64,000 bases of DNA from CAWBVG01 sp963792175 (GTDB lineage: Bacteria; Acidobacteriota; Vicinamibacteria; Vicinamibacterales; CAVVIG01): positions 1 to 64,000 of the forward strand of contig CAWBVG010000009.1 in NCBI GenBank assembly GCA_963792175.1, read 5' to 3'. The notes under the pieces were generated by a model. That model did not search any database. It saw only the letters and a list, made by a program, of their open reading frames with translations, and had not been told where the DNA came from. Shown here piece by piece: positions 8,894 through 16,859 of this stretch. The translations under genes were made by a program, and so were the position numbers. How positions within the stretch are numbered: the first letter of the stretch is position 1; each line of letters begins with the position of its first letter.

Positions 8894-9742
8894 GATCCGC
8901 CGAGCTTCCGCAGCACATCGAGTGAGCTCGTCGTGCTGCCGGTTGTCGTCACGGACAAACAGAACCGATACGTCTCGGACCTCGCGCGCGAGCAGTTCGT
9001 CGTCTTCGACAACGGCCGCAAGGTACCCATCGAGTTCTTCACCAACGAAGACGCGCCCGCGACGATCGGGCTCGTCGTCGACGCCAGCGGCAGCATGAAA
9101 AAAAAGCTGGGCGAAGTCCTGGCGGCAGCGCTGGCGTTCGCGAAAACCAGCAATCCCCAGGACGAGCTGTTCGCGCTTCGCTTCAATGACGATGTGCGTG
9201 GTGCGGTCGCCGGGAGGCGGTTTCTCCTCGCCGAGGATCTGGCGGCGCTCGAGCAGGCGATTGGATCGATGCGGGCCGAAGGCCGCACCTCGTTGTACGA
9301 CGCGCTCATCGCCGGTATGGACCAGCTGCGGGAGGGCTCGCGTGCCAGAAAGGCGTTGGTGGTGATCAGCGACGGCGGCGACAACGCAAGCCGCGCCACG
9401 CTGGAGCAAGTGCTCGCGCGCGCGCGCGACTCGAATGCCGCCATCTACACCGTGGGCATTTTCGACGCCGACGACATGGAGAAAAACCCCGGCGTCCTGA
9501 AGTCGCTGGCACGGTTGACGGGCGGCGAGCGCTTCCTGCCACGGTCGCCGGGCGAGCTGGTGCAGGCGTGCCTGCAGATCGCCCACGAGATCAGGAGCGG
9601 CTACACCCTCGGCTACGCGCCGCCGGATCGGGATGGTGTGTTTCACCGGATCCGCGTCGAAGTCGCGCCCGCCGACACGCGACGCCTCAAGATACGAACG
9701 CGGCCCGGCTACTTTGCCGGCGGCCGTTCGTCGCAGCCATGA
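8774..9742 (+). CDS. VWFA-related acidobacterial domain protein
   Basis: 322 residues with a von Willebrand A fold. After an N-terminal leader the mature part reads LVVLPVVVTDKQNRYVSDL, typical of the acidobacterial VWFA-related group, with a MIDAS metal site DASGSMKK and a second acidic cluster in VVISDGGDN. The C-terminal beta sheet ends in IRTRPGYFAG, also group-typical. The leader (SAASIAAALVLLFHPALPA...) is encoded by a repeat element, so the signal peptide may be of recent origin. Role: exported metal-dependent protein-protein interaction, partner unknown. Its stop overlaps the sortase start (ATGA), so the two are translationally coupled. Confidence 0.85.
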   Translation: MGRTGGTGRTGSAASIAAALVLLFHPALPAHPALPALPAQDPPSFRSTSSELVVLPVVVTDKQNRYVSDLAREQFVVFDNGRKVPIEFFTNEDAPATIGLVVDASGSMKKKLGEVLAAALAFAKTSNPQDELFALRFNDDVRGAVAGRRFLLAEDLAALEQAIGSMRAEGRTSLYDALIAGMDQLREGSRARKALVVISDGGDNASRATLEQVLARARDSNAAIYTVGIFDADDMEKNPGVLKSLARLTGGERFLPRSPGELVQACLQIAHEIRSGYTLGYAPPDRDGVFHRIRVEVAPADTRRLKIRTRPGYFAGGRSSQP

Positions 9743-10368
9743 CCAGAGTCCTGTTGAAGTGGCTCGAGCGCAGCTTGCTCGCCTTCGGTCTGGCACTGGG
9801 CCTGTGGTGCGCGGTCGTTCTGGTGCGGGCGCACCAGACCCAGAACATGCCGCCGCCGAAAGTGACGGTCACCCAGACGGTGCTGCCGGGCACCACGACC
9901 TCGCCGCCGGCCCCGGTTCCCGCCCCTGCGCGCGGCGCGTGGATCGCGCGGCTCGAGGTGCCGTCCGTCAAGCTCGCGACGACCGTACTCGAAGGCACTG
10001 ACGACGGAACGCTCAGCCGCGGATCCGGCCACATCGAGGACACGCCATTTCCCGGGCAAACGGGCAACGTCGGCATCGCTGGTCATCGCGACACCGTGTT
10101 TCGTCCGCTCCGTCATATCCATCTGGGCGATGAGATGAAGCTCACGACCGCCGACCGCGTGTACCACTACAAGATCAGCAAGACGTTGATTGTCACGCCG
10201 GACGACGTATACGTGCTGGATCCCACGGCGCAACCGACGCTCACGCTCGTCACCTGCTACCCGTTCGACTTCATCGGCCACGCGCCTCGGCGGTTTATCA
10301 TCCAGGCTGCCTTGGTCTCGGACGAAGCCAGGGTGGCCGGGTCTGACCTTCCGACGAGGTCCAGATAA
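9739..10368 (+). CDS. class D-like sortase
   Basis: 209 residues. An N-terminal membrane anchor (residues 9-30) and a Pro/Thr linker precede a complete sortase domain from about residue 68 (WIARLEVPSVKLATTVLEG). The catalytic triad is visible: H116 in AGHRDT, C173 in TLVTCYPF, and an Arg at 184/185 in APRRFIIQA. The TLVTCYPF context and the single N-terminal anchor fit class D, whose known motif is LPNTA, close to the LPRTA and LPKTA tails of the two substrates in this window. The start overlaps the VWA gene stop. Sortases are uncommon in diderm bacteria. Activity is inferred from intact residues. Confidence 0.85.
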   Translation: MTRVLLKWLERSLLAFGLALGLWCAVVLVRAHQTQNMPPPKVTVTQTVLPGTTTSPPAPVPAPARGAWIARLEVPSVKLATTVLEGTDDGTLSRGSGHIEDTPFPGQTGNVGIAGHRDTVFRPLRHIHLGDEMKLTTADRVYHYKISKTLIVTPDDVYVLDPTAQPTLTLVTCYPFDFIGHAPRRFIIQAALVSDEARVAGSDLPTRSR

Positions 10369-10428
10369 AGATCTCTCCCTGCCTGACTTCCCGCCGTGCC
10401 GCTCCACCGGTAGTGGTATCCTGATCCT

Positions 10429-11133
10429 ATGGAATCGGTCGATGTGACGCTGCAGCTGTCGGACGAGCTGCGCCAGGGAGAGCTCGATCTGCCATTGGCC
10501 GCAGCTGAGTCAGAGCCAGCGGCGCTCGCCGTCGCCGCACCAGCGGTCAGCGAGTTGGTCGTCACCGATGCGGCGCCTGTTCCCACCCTCGAACCGGGCG
10601 ACCAGGTGGGCGCATGGAGGCGGATGGGGCGAGAGGTCGTCGCCGGCGTCCAGACGCTGCTGTCCGCGGCGGTCTACGCCACGCTCATCGTCACGTTCGG
10701 AGTGCAGGTGGCGCGCGTCGATGGCTTGAGCATGGCGCCGACGCTCGAGGATCACGATCGGCTGATCGTCAACAAGCTCGTTTACGAGCTCGGCGAGCCG
10801 CGGCCCGGCGACATCGTGATGTTGTATTACCCGCTCAACCCCGAGAAGATGTTCGTGAAGCGGGTCATCGCCCGCGAGGGCGACACGGTGCGCATCGTCG
10901 ACGGCCGCGTCTACGTCAACGACATCCCGCTGCACGACGAATACGTCCCCGCCGAATTCCGCAGCCACGACGACTGGGGTCCGCAGGTTATCCAGCAGGG
11001 CTACTACTTCGTGATGGGCGACCACCGCAACAACAGCTCCGACAGCCGGCACTGGGGCCCCGTGCCGAAGAAGTACATCGTCGGCAAGGTGAAGGTCCGC
11101 TGGTGGCCGCTGCAAGACGCCAGGATTTTCTGA
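10429..11133 (+). CDS. lepB: signal peptidase I
   Basis: 234 residues. A long cytosolic N-terminal extension (about 70 residues, Ala/Glu-rich) precedes one membrane segment (LLSAAVYATLIVTFGVQVA) and the catalytic domain: Ser101 in GLSMAPTL, Lys144 in MFVKRVIA, and the GDHRNNSSDSRHWG box. All S26 family residues are present, so it should cleave signal peptides on the outer face of the inner membrane. It lies 60 bases after the sortase gene. A sortase, its substrate and a signal peptidase side by side recalls pilus and surface-protein loci of Gram-positive bacteria. The stop is immediately followed by an AAAGTTA repeat. Confidence 0.9.
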   Translation: MESVDVTLQLSDELRQGELDLPLAAAESEPAALAVAAPAVSELVVTDAAPVPTLEPGDQVGAWRRMGREVVAGVQTLLSAAVYATLIVTFGVQVARVDGLSMAPTLEDHDRLIVNKLVYELGEPRPGDIVMLYYPLNPEKMFVKRVIAREGDTVRIVDGRVYVNDIPLHDEYVPAEFRSHDDWGPQVIQQGYYFVMGDHRNNSSDSRHWGPVPKKYIVGKVKVRWWPLQDARIF

Positions 11134-11230
11134 AAGTTAGAAGTTAAAAGTTAAAAGTTAGAAAGCCAATCACCGGTCTTCGTCTTTTCAACTTTTAGCT
11201 TACTTCTAAGTTTTAACTTTTAACTTTCCC
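11133..11230. repeat. AAAGTTA-unit hairpin repeat between convergent genes
   Basis: Left arm 11133-11165 (GAAGTTA/AAAGTTA heptads) and right arm 11185-11230 (reverse complement) flank a short spacer. The right arm contains the stop codon of the acyl-CoA synthetase gene. A/T-rich arms on both sides suit a bidirectional terminator. Confidence 0.85.
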
Positions 11231-12858
11231 TCGTGCTCCTCGCGGAGCTTATATTTCTGAATCTTTCCTGACGCGGTCATCGGAAAATCCTGGACGAAGC
11301 GGACGTATTTCGGCACCTTGAATTTCGCGAGGCCGGTGGCGCACCACGCGATCATGTCCTCCGGACCCGCCTGGCTTTGCGGCTTCAATCGAATCGCCGC
11401 GGCCACCGCTTCGCCGAAGAACGCATCCGCCACGCCGTAGACGTACGCATCGGCGACCGCCTGGTGCTCTCGAAGACGATCCTCGATCTCCTTCGGCGCG
11501 ATGTTCTCGCCGCCGCGGATGATCAGATCCTTGATGCGGCCGGTGATTCGGAAGTAGCCGTCGGCGTCGACGCTGGCCTCGTCGCCGGTGTGCAGCCAGC
11601 CATCCACGTCGATCGCCGCACGCGTCGCCTCCGGGTTGTTGTAGTAACCCTTCATCACGTGATATCCGCGCGTGCACAGCTCGCCGCGCTCGCCGGTTGC
11701 GAGGACGCGGCCGGTCTCGGGATCGACGATCCGGGCCTCGACTTCCGGAAGCAGGACACCCACCGTCTGCGACCGCTGCTCCACCGACGAGGCGCGCGGC
11801 GTCATGGTGATGACCGGCGAGGCTTCGGTCAGCCCGTACGCGATCGTGATTTCCGACAGGTTCATGTCCCTCATCACACGTCGCATCAGCGGCTCGGGGC
11901 AGAGCGAGCCGGCCATGACGCCGGTGCGCAGCGACGTGAGGTCGTAGCTGGAGAACTCGGGATGCTCGAGCTCGGCGATGAACATCGTCGGCACACCGTA
12001 GAGCGCGGTGCAGCGCTCGCGGTGGATCATTTCGAGCACACGCTTCGGATCGTACGCTTCCACGACACACAGACAGGCGCCGTGCGTGAAGGCCCCCATC
12101 ACCCCGATGACACAGCCAAAACAATGAAACAGCGGCACACACAGACACAGCCGGTCGTCCGGCGTGTAGCCGAGCACCTCGCCGCACGCAAAGCCATTGT
12201 TGAGAATATTGCGGCTCGAGAGCATCACGCCCTTGGGGAACCCGGTCGTGCCCGACGTGTATTGCATGTTGATGACGGTGTCGGGCACGACGGCCTGGCC
12301 CAGAGTGTCCAGGTGCGTCTCGGCGGTCCGCGCCGCATGACTGGCGATGTCCGCGTAGCGGACCACGGCGACCGGCTCGGACGGCCCGGCGACGGCGGCC
12401 AGCGCCGCAGCCGTCGGCTCCCCGACCGCGATGATCCGCTTCAATGTCGCGATCGTGCCCGCGGTGGCGCCAATCTTGCCCAGCTCGGCGACGTAGTCGA
12501 CGTCGCGGAAACCGCCGATCGTCACCAGCGTGGCCGCTTCGCTCTGGCGCAGCAGGTAGTCGATGTCGCGCGCGCGCAGCGACGTGTTGGCGGTCACCAG
12601 AATCGCGCCGATCTTCGCCAGCGCGAACTGCAGCACGATCCACTCGGGCACGTTCGTCGCCCAGACGACGACGCGCTCGCCGGGCGAGACGCCGAGCGCG
12701 ACGAGACCGCGCGCGATCGTGCGCGCTTCCTGCTCGAGCTCGCGGAAGGTCCATCGTGGACCCTGCGCGTAGACGACGGCATCGCGATCCGGCAGCGCGC
12801 GGCCGAGGCGCGTCAGGAGATCGCCGAGCGTGACGTCGCGGAACGGAGGCTGGTCCAT
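11206..12858 (-). CDS. AMP-binding acyl-CoA synthetase
   Basis: 550 residues of the ANL superfamily. The P-loop-like motif YTSGTTGFPKGVML, the GVPTMFIAEL and YGLTEASPV motifs, the TGD of LHTGDEAS and the C-terminal lysine motif SGKIQKYKLRE are all intact. It should activate a fatty or other carboxylic acid with ATP and CoA; chain length cannot be read. The ATG at 12858 fits the usual start of the family (MDQPPFRDVTLGDLL). The last six residues (KLKVKT) and the stop are encoded by the right arm of the repeat, so the native C-terminus has been altered slightly. It is divergent from the PilZ gene. Confidence 0.9.
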   Translation of the reverse strand: MDQPPFRDVTLGDLLTRLGRALPDRDAVVYAQGPRWTFRELEQEARTIARGLVALGVSPGERVVVWATNVPEWIVLQFALAKIGAILVTANTSLRARDIDYLLRQSEAATLVTIGGFRDVDYVAELGKIGATAGTIATLKRIIAVGEPTAAALAAVAGPSEPVAVVRYADIASHAARTAETHLDTLGQAVVPDTVINMQYTSGTTGFPKGVMLSSRNILNNGFACGEVLGYTPDDRLCLCVPLFHCFGCVIGVMGAFTHGACLCVVEAYDPKRVLEMIHRERCTALYGVPTMFIAELEHPEFSSYDLTSLRTGVMAGSLCPEPLMRRVMRDMNLSEITIAYGLTEASPVITMTPRASSVEQRSQTVGVLLPEVEARIVDPETGRVLATGERGELCTRGYHVMKGYYNNPEATRAAIDVDGWLHTGDEASVDADGYFRITGRIKDLIIRGGENIAPKEIEDRLREHQAVADAYVYGVADAFFGEAVAAAIRLKPQSQAGPEDMIAWCATGLAKFKVPKYVRFVQDFPMTASGKIQKYKLREEHEGKLKVKT

Positions 12859-12886
12859 CGCGGCGCCGATTGTATACTGGTGCGCT

Positions 12887-13519
12887 GTGCCTGAGCCCTG
12901 CGTCGTCCTCATCGGTTCCGCTGATCTGCTGCCCGCCCTGCGAGAGCGCGCCGGCTCGTCGAACGGCGAACTGCTCGAGTTTCCGCACCTCGACGCGCTC
13001 GCCGCGCTTCAGGCGATCACGGAACGCAAGCCGCAGCAGGTCGCGCTGGAGCGCTTGTTCGCCATGACGTCGCGCGGCGCCGCGCTCATCAATCGCATCA
13101 AGGCGGATCCGTCGCTGCGAGACACCGAGATCCGCGTCCTGGCCCACGACAGCGATTACTCGCGCATCGTCCCACGGCACACCGCGCCGGCGATCGCCGA
13201 TCCGTCCCTCGACCAGCGCGGCACCCGCCGGGCGCCGCGGTTCAAGATGGCAGGCCGTGTCGATGTCATGATCGACGGGCGCACATCGGTGATCGTCGAT
13301 TTCTCAACGACCGGCGCACAGGTGATGTGCTCGGTGGCGCTGCGGCCGAACCAGGAAGTCGCCATCGCCTGGCCGGGCCAGACCGAGTTCCACGCGAAAG
13401 TTGCCTGGACATCGTTCGACATGAACGGGGAAAGCGGACTCCAGTTCCGGGCGGGGATCGATTTCGTCGATGCCGATCCCGCGGCGGTGAGCGCCTTCCT
13501 CCAGCACCATAAGGCCTGA
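12887..13519 (+). CDS. PilZ-domain protein with degenerate receiver-like N-terminus
   Basis: 210 residues. The C-terminal half is a PilZ domain with both cyclic di-GMP motifs: RxxxR at 114-118 (RAPRFK context) and DFSTTG (138-143). The N-terminal 90 residues resemble a receiver fold at its end (LINRIKADPSLRDTEIRVLAHD) but lack a recognisable phosphoacceptor, so it is probably a pseudo-receiver. The GTG at 12887 is chosen because the sequence before it is the 28-base divergent promoter region, which includes TATACT at 12874 as a possible -10. Role: cytosolic effector of c-di-GMP signalling. Confidence 0.75.
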   Translation: MPEPCVVLIGSADLLPALRERAGSSNGELLEFPHLDALAALQAITERKPQQVALERLFAMTSRGAALINRIKADPSLRDTEIRVLAHDSDYSRIVPRHTAPAIADPSLDQRGTRRAPRFKMAGRVDVMIDGRTSVIVDFSTTGAQVMCSVALRPNQEVAIAWPGQTEFHAKVAWTSFDMNGESGLQFRAGIDFVDADPAAVSAFLQHHKA

Positions 13520-13532
13520 AGCCAGCGACGCC

Positions 13533-14051
13533 ATGTCACCGGTCTCCGTCGCCCACTCCGGTGTCGTTTACGATGCGCTGAAGCGGACCGGCATCCGCCT
13601 GCTGTCGGCGCTGCCCGAAACGTGGCTCGTCCATCTGATCCGCATGGCCGAAGACGATCCGGAGATGACGCTGGTCCGCCTGGCCAAGGAAGAAGAAGGC
13701 GTCGGGATCTCGGCAGGGGCGCATCTGGCCGGCGTCAAGTCGGCGATGTTGATGCAGAACCACGGGTTCCTGGCGTCGATCAACGGCATCGTCTCGTGCG
13801 CCCAGCTGTATCACATTCCCCTGTTGATGTTGATTAGCTATCGCGGCGAGTTCGGCGAGCGGGATCCCTGGCAGACCGAAGGCGGTGGTGTCACGGAGGA
13901 TCTGCTGCGAGCGCTCCGCATCCCCTTCTCGTACCTCGACCGCCCCGATCACGTGGCGCCGCGGATTGCCAAGGCGCAGACGCTGGCGCTGTCGGCGAAC
14001 AAGCCGGTGGCGCTGCTGCTGTGCCGCGATCTGATGTGGGAAGACGCATGA
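13533..14051 (+). CDS. thiamine diphosphate-dependent decarboxylase, alpha (Pyr-domain) subunit
   Basis: 172 residues corresponding to the N-terminal Pyr half of thiamine diphosphate decarboxylases, as in split sulfopyruvate or phosphonopyruvate decarboxylase (ComD-like). The catalytic Glu lies in LAKEEEGVGISAGAHLAG, and the LMQNHGFLASIN block that packs against the partner follows. The next gene encodes the other half and starts inside this one's stop (ATGA), so the two are made in equal amounts and should assemble as an alpha/beta enzyme. The 2-oxo acid substrate cannot be told; the cyclase/amidohydrolase downstream suggests a small-molecule catabolic pathway. Confidence 0.75.
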   Translation: MSPVSVAHSGVVYDALKRTGIRLLSALPETWLVHLIRMAEDDPEMTLVRLAKEEEGVGISAGAHLAGVKSAMLMQNHGFLASINGIVSCAQLYHIPLLMLISYRGEFGERDPWQTEGGGVTEDLLRALRIPFSYLDRPDHVAPRIAKAQTLALSANKPVALLLCRDLMWEDA

Positions 14052-14608
14052 CGCGGCTCGACGCGCTCAACGCAATCTACTCCCGGCTCGAGCAGCAGAT
14101 CGTCGTCACGATCATGGGCGCGGTCGCGGCGGAGCTGCAGTCGATCGGCCACCGGCCGAACTTCTTCTACCTGCAGCACGCCATGGGACTGGCGTCGTCG
14201 ATGGGGCTCGGCATCGCCTTGGCGAAGCCGGATCGACGGGTGGTGGTGCTCGACGGCGACGGCTCCGTCCTGATGAATCTCGGCGGCCTCACGACGCTGG
14301 CGCGCTACCGGCCGCGCAACCTCGTGCACGTCGTCTTCGACAACGAGAGCCTGCTGTCGGTCGGCGGCTTTCCGACCGCGACCGCAACCGGCAGCGATCT
14401 CGCCGGCATCGCTGCCGCGGCCGGCGTGCCGAGAACGGCCACTGTCGGTACCGTCGACGCGTTCCGGAGCGCGTTCGACGAAGCGCTCGGCGCCGGCGAT
14501 CTGACGACGCTCGTCGCGAAAGTGGAGGCCGTCGGGCCGTCAGGCTACGTCACGGACCTTTCCCTGCTCGAAAACCGGTTTCAGTTTCAGAGGTATCTGC
14601 GATCGTGA
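14048..14608 (+). CDS. thiamine diphosphate-dependent decarboxylase, beta (PP-domain) subunit
   Basis: 186 residues matching the PP half of thiamine diphosphate enzymes. The cofactor motif is complete: GDG in VVLDGDGSVLMN, about 28 residues on to the Asn in VVFDNES. It starts with MTRLDALNAIY, overlapping the alpha subunit by four bases, and ends overlapping the start of the cyclase gene. ComE of sulfopyruvate decarboxylase and the second half of phosphonopyruvate decarboxylase are the closest known types. Without a biosynthetic context the substrate is open. Confidence 0.75.
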   Translation: MTRLDALNAIYSRLEQQIVVTIMGAVAAELQSIGHRPNFFYLQHAMGLASSMGLGIALAKPDRRVVVLDGDGSVLMNLGGLTTLARYRPRNLVHVVFDNESLLSVGGFPTATATGSDLAGIAAAAGVPRTATVGTVDAFRSAFDEALGAGDLTTLVAKVEAVGPSGYVTDLSLLENRFQFQRYLRS

Positions 14609-15393
14609 CGTCGATTCTGACGCAGCTCGCCGACGCGCTCGCAAATGGCGCGGTCAAGGTCGTCGATCTCACGCAGCCGCTCGGTCCGGCGACGCCGGTG
14701 ATCGAGCTGCCGCCGATGTTCGCCGCGTCACCGGGCGCGACGATCGATCAGATTTCGCGGTACGACGAGAAGGGGCCGGCGTGGTACTGGAACACGCTGC
14801 GGTTCGGCGAGCACACGGGCACACACTTCGATGCGCCGGTTCACTGGATTACCGGCAAGGACCTGCCCGACAACGCCTGCGACACCATCCCGGCACGACG
14901 CTTCATCGGGCCGGCGTGCGTGATTGACGCGGTGACGGAACCGACGTCCGGCTCGGTTGCCGACGACTTTCTCCTGACGCCAGCCGCGATTGAATCGTGG
15001 GAGCGCGAGCACGGACGCATTCCGGCCGGCGCCTGGGTGCTGCTTCGCACCGGCTGGAGCCGCCGCACCGATCCGAAGGCGTTTCTCAATGTCGCCGCCG
15101 ATGGACCGCACAGCCCCGGATTCCACGCGGATGCCTCCCGTCTGCTGGCGCACGATCGGGACGTCCTGGGCGTCGGGGTCGAAACCATCGGCACCGACGC
15201 GGGTCAAGCCGGCACGTTCGACCCACCGTTCCCGAACCACACCATCATGCACGGCGCCGGCAAGTTCGGCCTCGCCAGTCTCTGCAATCTGGATCAGCTG
15301 CCGCCGACCGGTGCGATCGTCATCGCCGCGCCGCTCAAGATTGTGAATGGGAGCGGCAGTCCGCTGCGCGTGCTGGCGCTCGTGCCCGCATAG
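14605..15393 (+). CDS. cyclase family protein (kynurenine formamidase-like)
   Basis: 262 residues of the cyclase family (Pfam type PF04199), metal-dependent hydrolases that include kynurenine formamidase and isatin hydrolase. The zinc-binding HTGTHFDAPVHW motif and a downstream GVGVETIGTDAG motif are intact, and the C-terminal FPNHTIMHG block is typical of the longer, non-KynB members. The start is the GTG at 14605, overlapping the previous stop by four bases. Third gene of a coupled operon with the split decarboxylase, so it probably acts on the same intermediate chain. A hairpin repeat follows. Confidence 0.8.
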   Translation: MTSILTQLADALANGAVKVVDLTQPLGPATPVIELPPMFAASPGATIDQISRYDEKGPAWYWNTLRFGEHTGTHFDAPVHWITGKDLPDNACDTIPARRFIGPACVIDAVTEPTSGSVADDFLLTPAAIESWEREHGRIPAGAWVLLRTGWSRRTDPKAFLNVAADGPHSPGFHADASRLLAHDRDVLGVGVETIGTDAGQAGTFDPPFPNHTIMHGAGKFGLASLCNLDQLPPTGAIVIAAPLKIVNGSGSPLRVLALVPA

Positions 15394-15420
15394 GGCATCC
15401 CCGATAGCTGCCACGGCTTT

Positions 15421-15510
15421 TCACGAAGAACGAAGAAGCACGAAGATCACGAAAACAATCTTGTACAAATCGATTTCGTGTTCTTCGTAGGCTTCGTGCC
15501 TTCGTGAAAA
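15421..15510. repeat. CACGAAG-unit hairpin repeat between convergent genes
   Basis: Left arm 15421-15456 (four CACGAAG-like units) and right arm 15473-15510 (reverse complement, CTTCGTG units) around a 16-base A/T-rich spacer. It separates the cyclase and purA stops. Confidence 0.9.
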
Positions 15511-15526
15511 CTCGTCGGACGCCGTC

Positions 15527-16831
15527 TCAGGCGATCGGCGCCGCTGTCCGCACCGGCAGCTGAAGGACCTCGTCCCGCACGATCGTGTCGTCGCGCTCGG
15601 AACCGGTCGAGACGATGGCGGCGCGGACCCCGGACACCTCCTCGAGGCGCGCGATGTACTTGCGGGCTTCTGCCGGCAGCTGATCGAACCTCCGCACGCC
15701 TGCCGTCGGCGCACTCCACCCCGGCATCGACTCGTAGACCGGCTCGCAGCTGGCGAGTTGCCCGACATCGGATGGAAACTCGGTGAGCGTGCGTCCACCG
15801 CAGGTGTACGACGTGCAGATGTCGATGCGCTCGAGGCCGTCGAGCACGTCGAGCTTCGTCAGCGCCAGGCCGTCGAGGCCGTTGATGCGCGCGGCGTAGC
15901 GGACGGCGACCGCGTCATACCAGCCGCATCGGCGCGGGCGCCCGGTGACCGCGCCATACTCGCTCCCGCTCTCCCGCAGCCGGTTGCCCATGTCGCCGGA
16001 GAGCTCGGTGGGAAATGGTCCTTCCCCGACGCGCGTCGTATACGCCTTGACCACGCCCAGCACGCGGTCGATGGCGCGCGGTGGCACGCCAAGACCCGTA
16101 CACACGCCGCCGATGGAGGCATTGGAGGAGGTGACGTACGGATAGGTGCCGTGATCGATGTCGAGGAGCGTGCCCTGCGCGCCTTCGAACATGATCGACT
16201 GGCCCGCCCGCATCGCGTCGGTGAGCAGCGCCGACACGTCGCGAATCATCGGCCGCAGGCGTTCGGCGTGCTTCAACAGCTCGTCCAGCACGACCTGCCA
16301 ATCCATCGTGGTGTCGTGCACCAGCCGGTTGCGGGCGGTGACGTTGTCGCGAACGTTCTGCTCGAGCCCTTTCGGATCGGTCAGGTCGCCGACGCGAATC
16401 CCCCGGCGCGCGATCTTGTCCTCGTAGGCCGGACCGATGCCGCGCGACGTCGTGCCGATCTTCCGCTCGCCGCGGCGCGCTTCGGACAACAGATCGAGGT
16501 CGCGATGGTACGGCAGAATCAAGTGCGCTTTGTCGCTGATCAACACCCGGTGACCGACGTCGATGCCATTTCTCGTCAGCTCGTCCACTTCGGCGAACAG
16601 CGCCTTGGGATCGACGACGACGCCGTTGCCGATGACACAGGTGATGCCGGGATGGAGGATGCCGGACGGGATGAGGCGCAGGATGAACTTGGCGCCGTTG
16701 ACATACACCGTGTGGCCGGCGTTGTGTCCACCCTGATACCGCGCGACGATGGAAAAGTGCGACGTCAGCAGATCGACGATCTTCCCTTTGCCTTCATCGC
16801 CCCATTGAGCGCCGAGAACCGCAAGATTCAT
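15527..16831 (-). CDS. purA: adenylosuccinate synthetase
   Basis: 434 residues, close to the usual 430. The N-terminal GTP-binding loop GAQWGDEGKGKIVD, the HNAGHTVYV motif with the catalytic His, TSRGIGPAYEDK and the PTGVRRF-like end region (PTAGVRRFDQLPAEA) are all intact. It converts IMP, GTP and aspartate to adenylosuccinate in AMP synthesis. It starts at the ATG at 16831, 28 bases from the divergent hutH start. The last residues (PVRTAAPIA) are close to the repeat but not derived from it. Confidence 0.95.
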   Translation of the reverse strand: MNLAVLGAQWGDEGKGKIVDLLTSHFSIVARYQGGHNAGHTVYVNGAKFILRLIPSGILHPGITCVIGNGVVVDPKALFAEVDELTRNGIDVGHRVLISDKAHLILPYHRDLDLLSEARRGERKIGTTSRGIGPAYEDKIARRGIRVGDLTDPKGLEQNVRDNVTARNRLVHDTTMDWQVVLDELLKHAERLRPMIRDVSALLTDAMRAGQSIMFEGAQGTLLDIDHGTYPYVTSSNASIGGVCTGLGVPPRAIDRVLGVVKAYTTRVGEGPFPTELSGDMGNRLRESGSEYGAVTGRPRRCGWYDAVAVRYAARINGLDGLALTKLDVLDGLERIDICTSYTCGGRTLTEFPSDVGQLASCEPVYESMPGWSAPTAGVRRFDQLPAEARKYIARLEEVSGVRAAIVSTGSERDDTIVRDEVLQLPVRTAAPIA

Positions 16832-16859
16832 ATAGAACGGACTAAGATTCTACCCTCAG

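Noticed and set aside
11249..13180. 643-codon minus-strand frame overlapping the acyl-CoA synthetase gene
   Set aside because: Arg/Ala-rich shadow of the synthetase; no recognisable domain.
16832..16859. Defined purA promoter (TAGAAT box in the purA-hutH gap)
   Set aside because: The -10-like box is present but no acceptable -35 was found at 16-18 bases.
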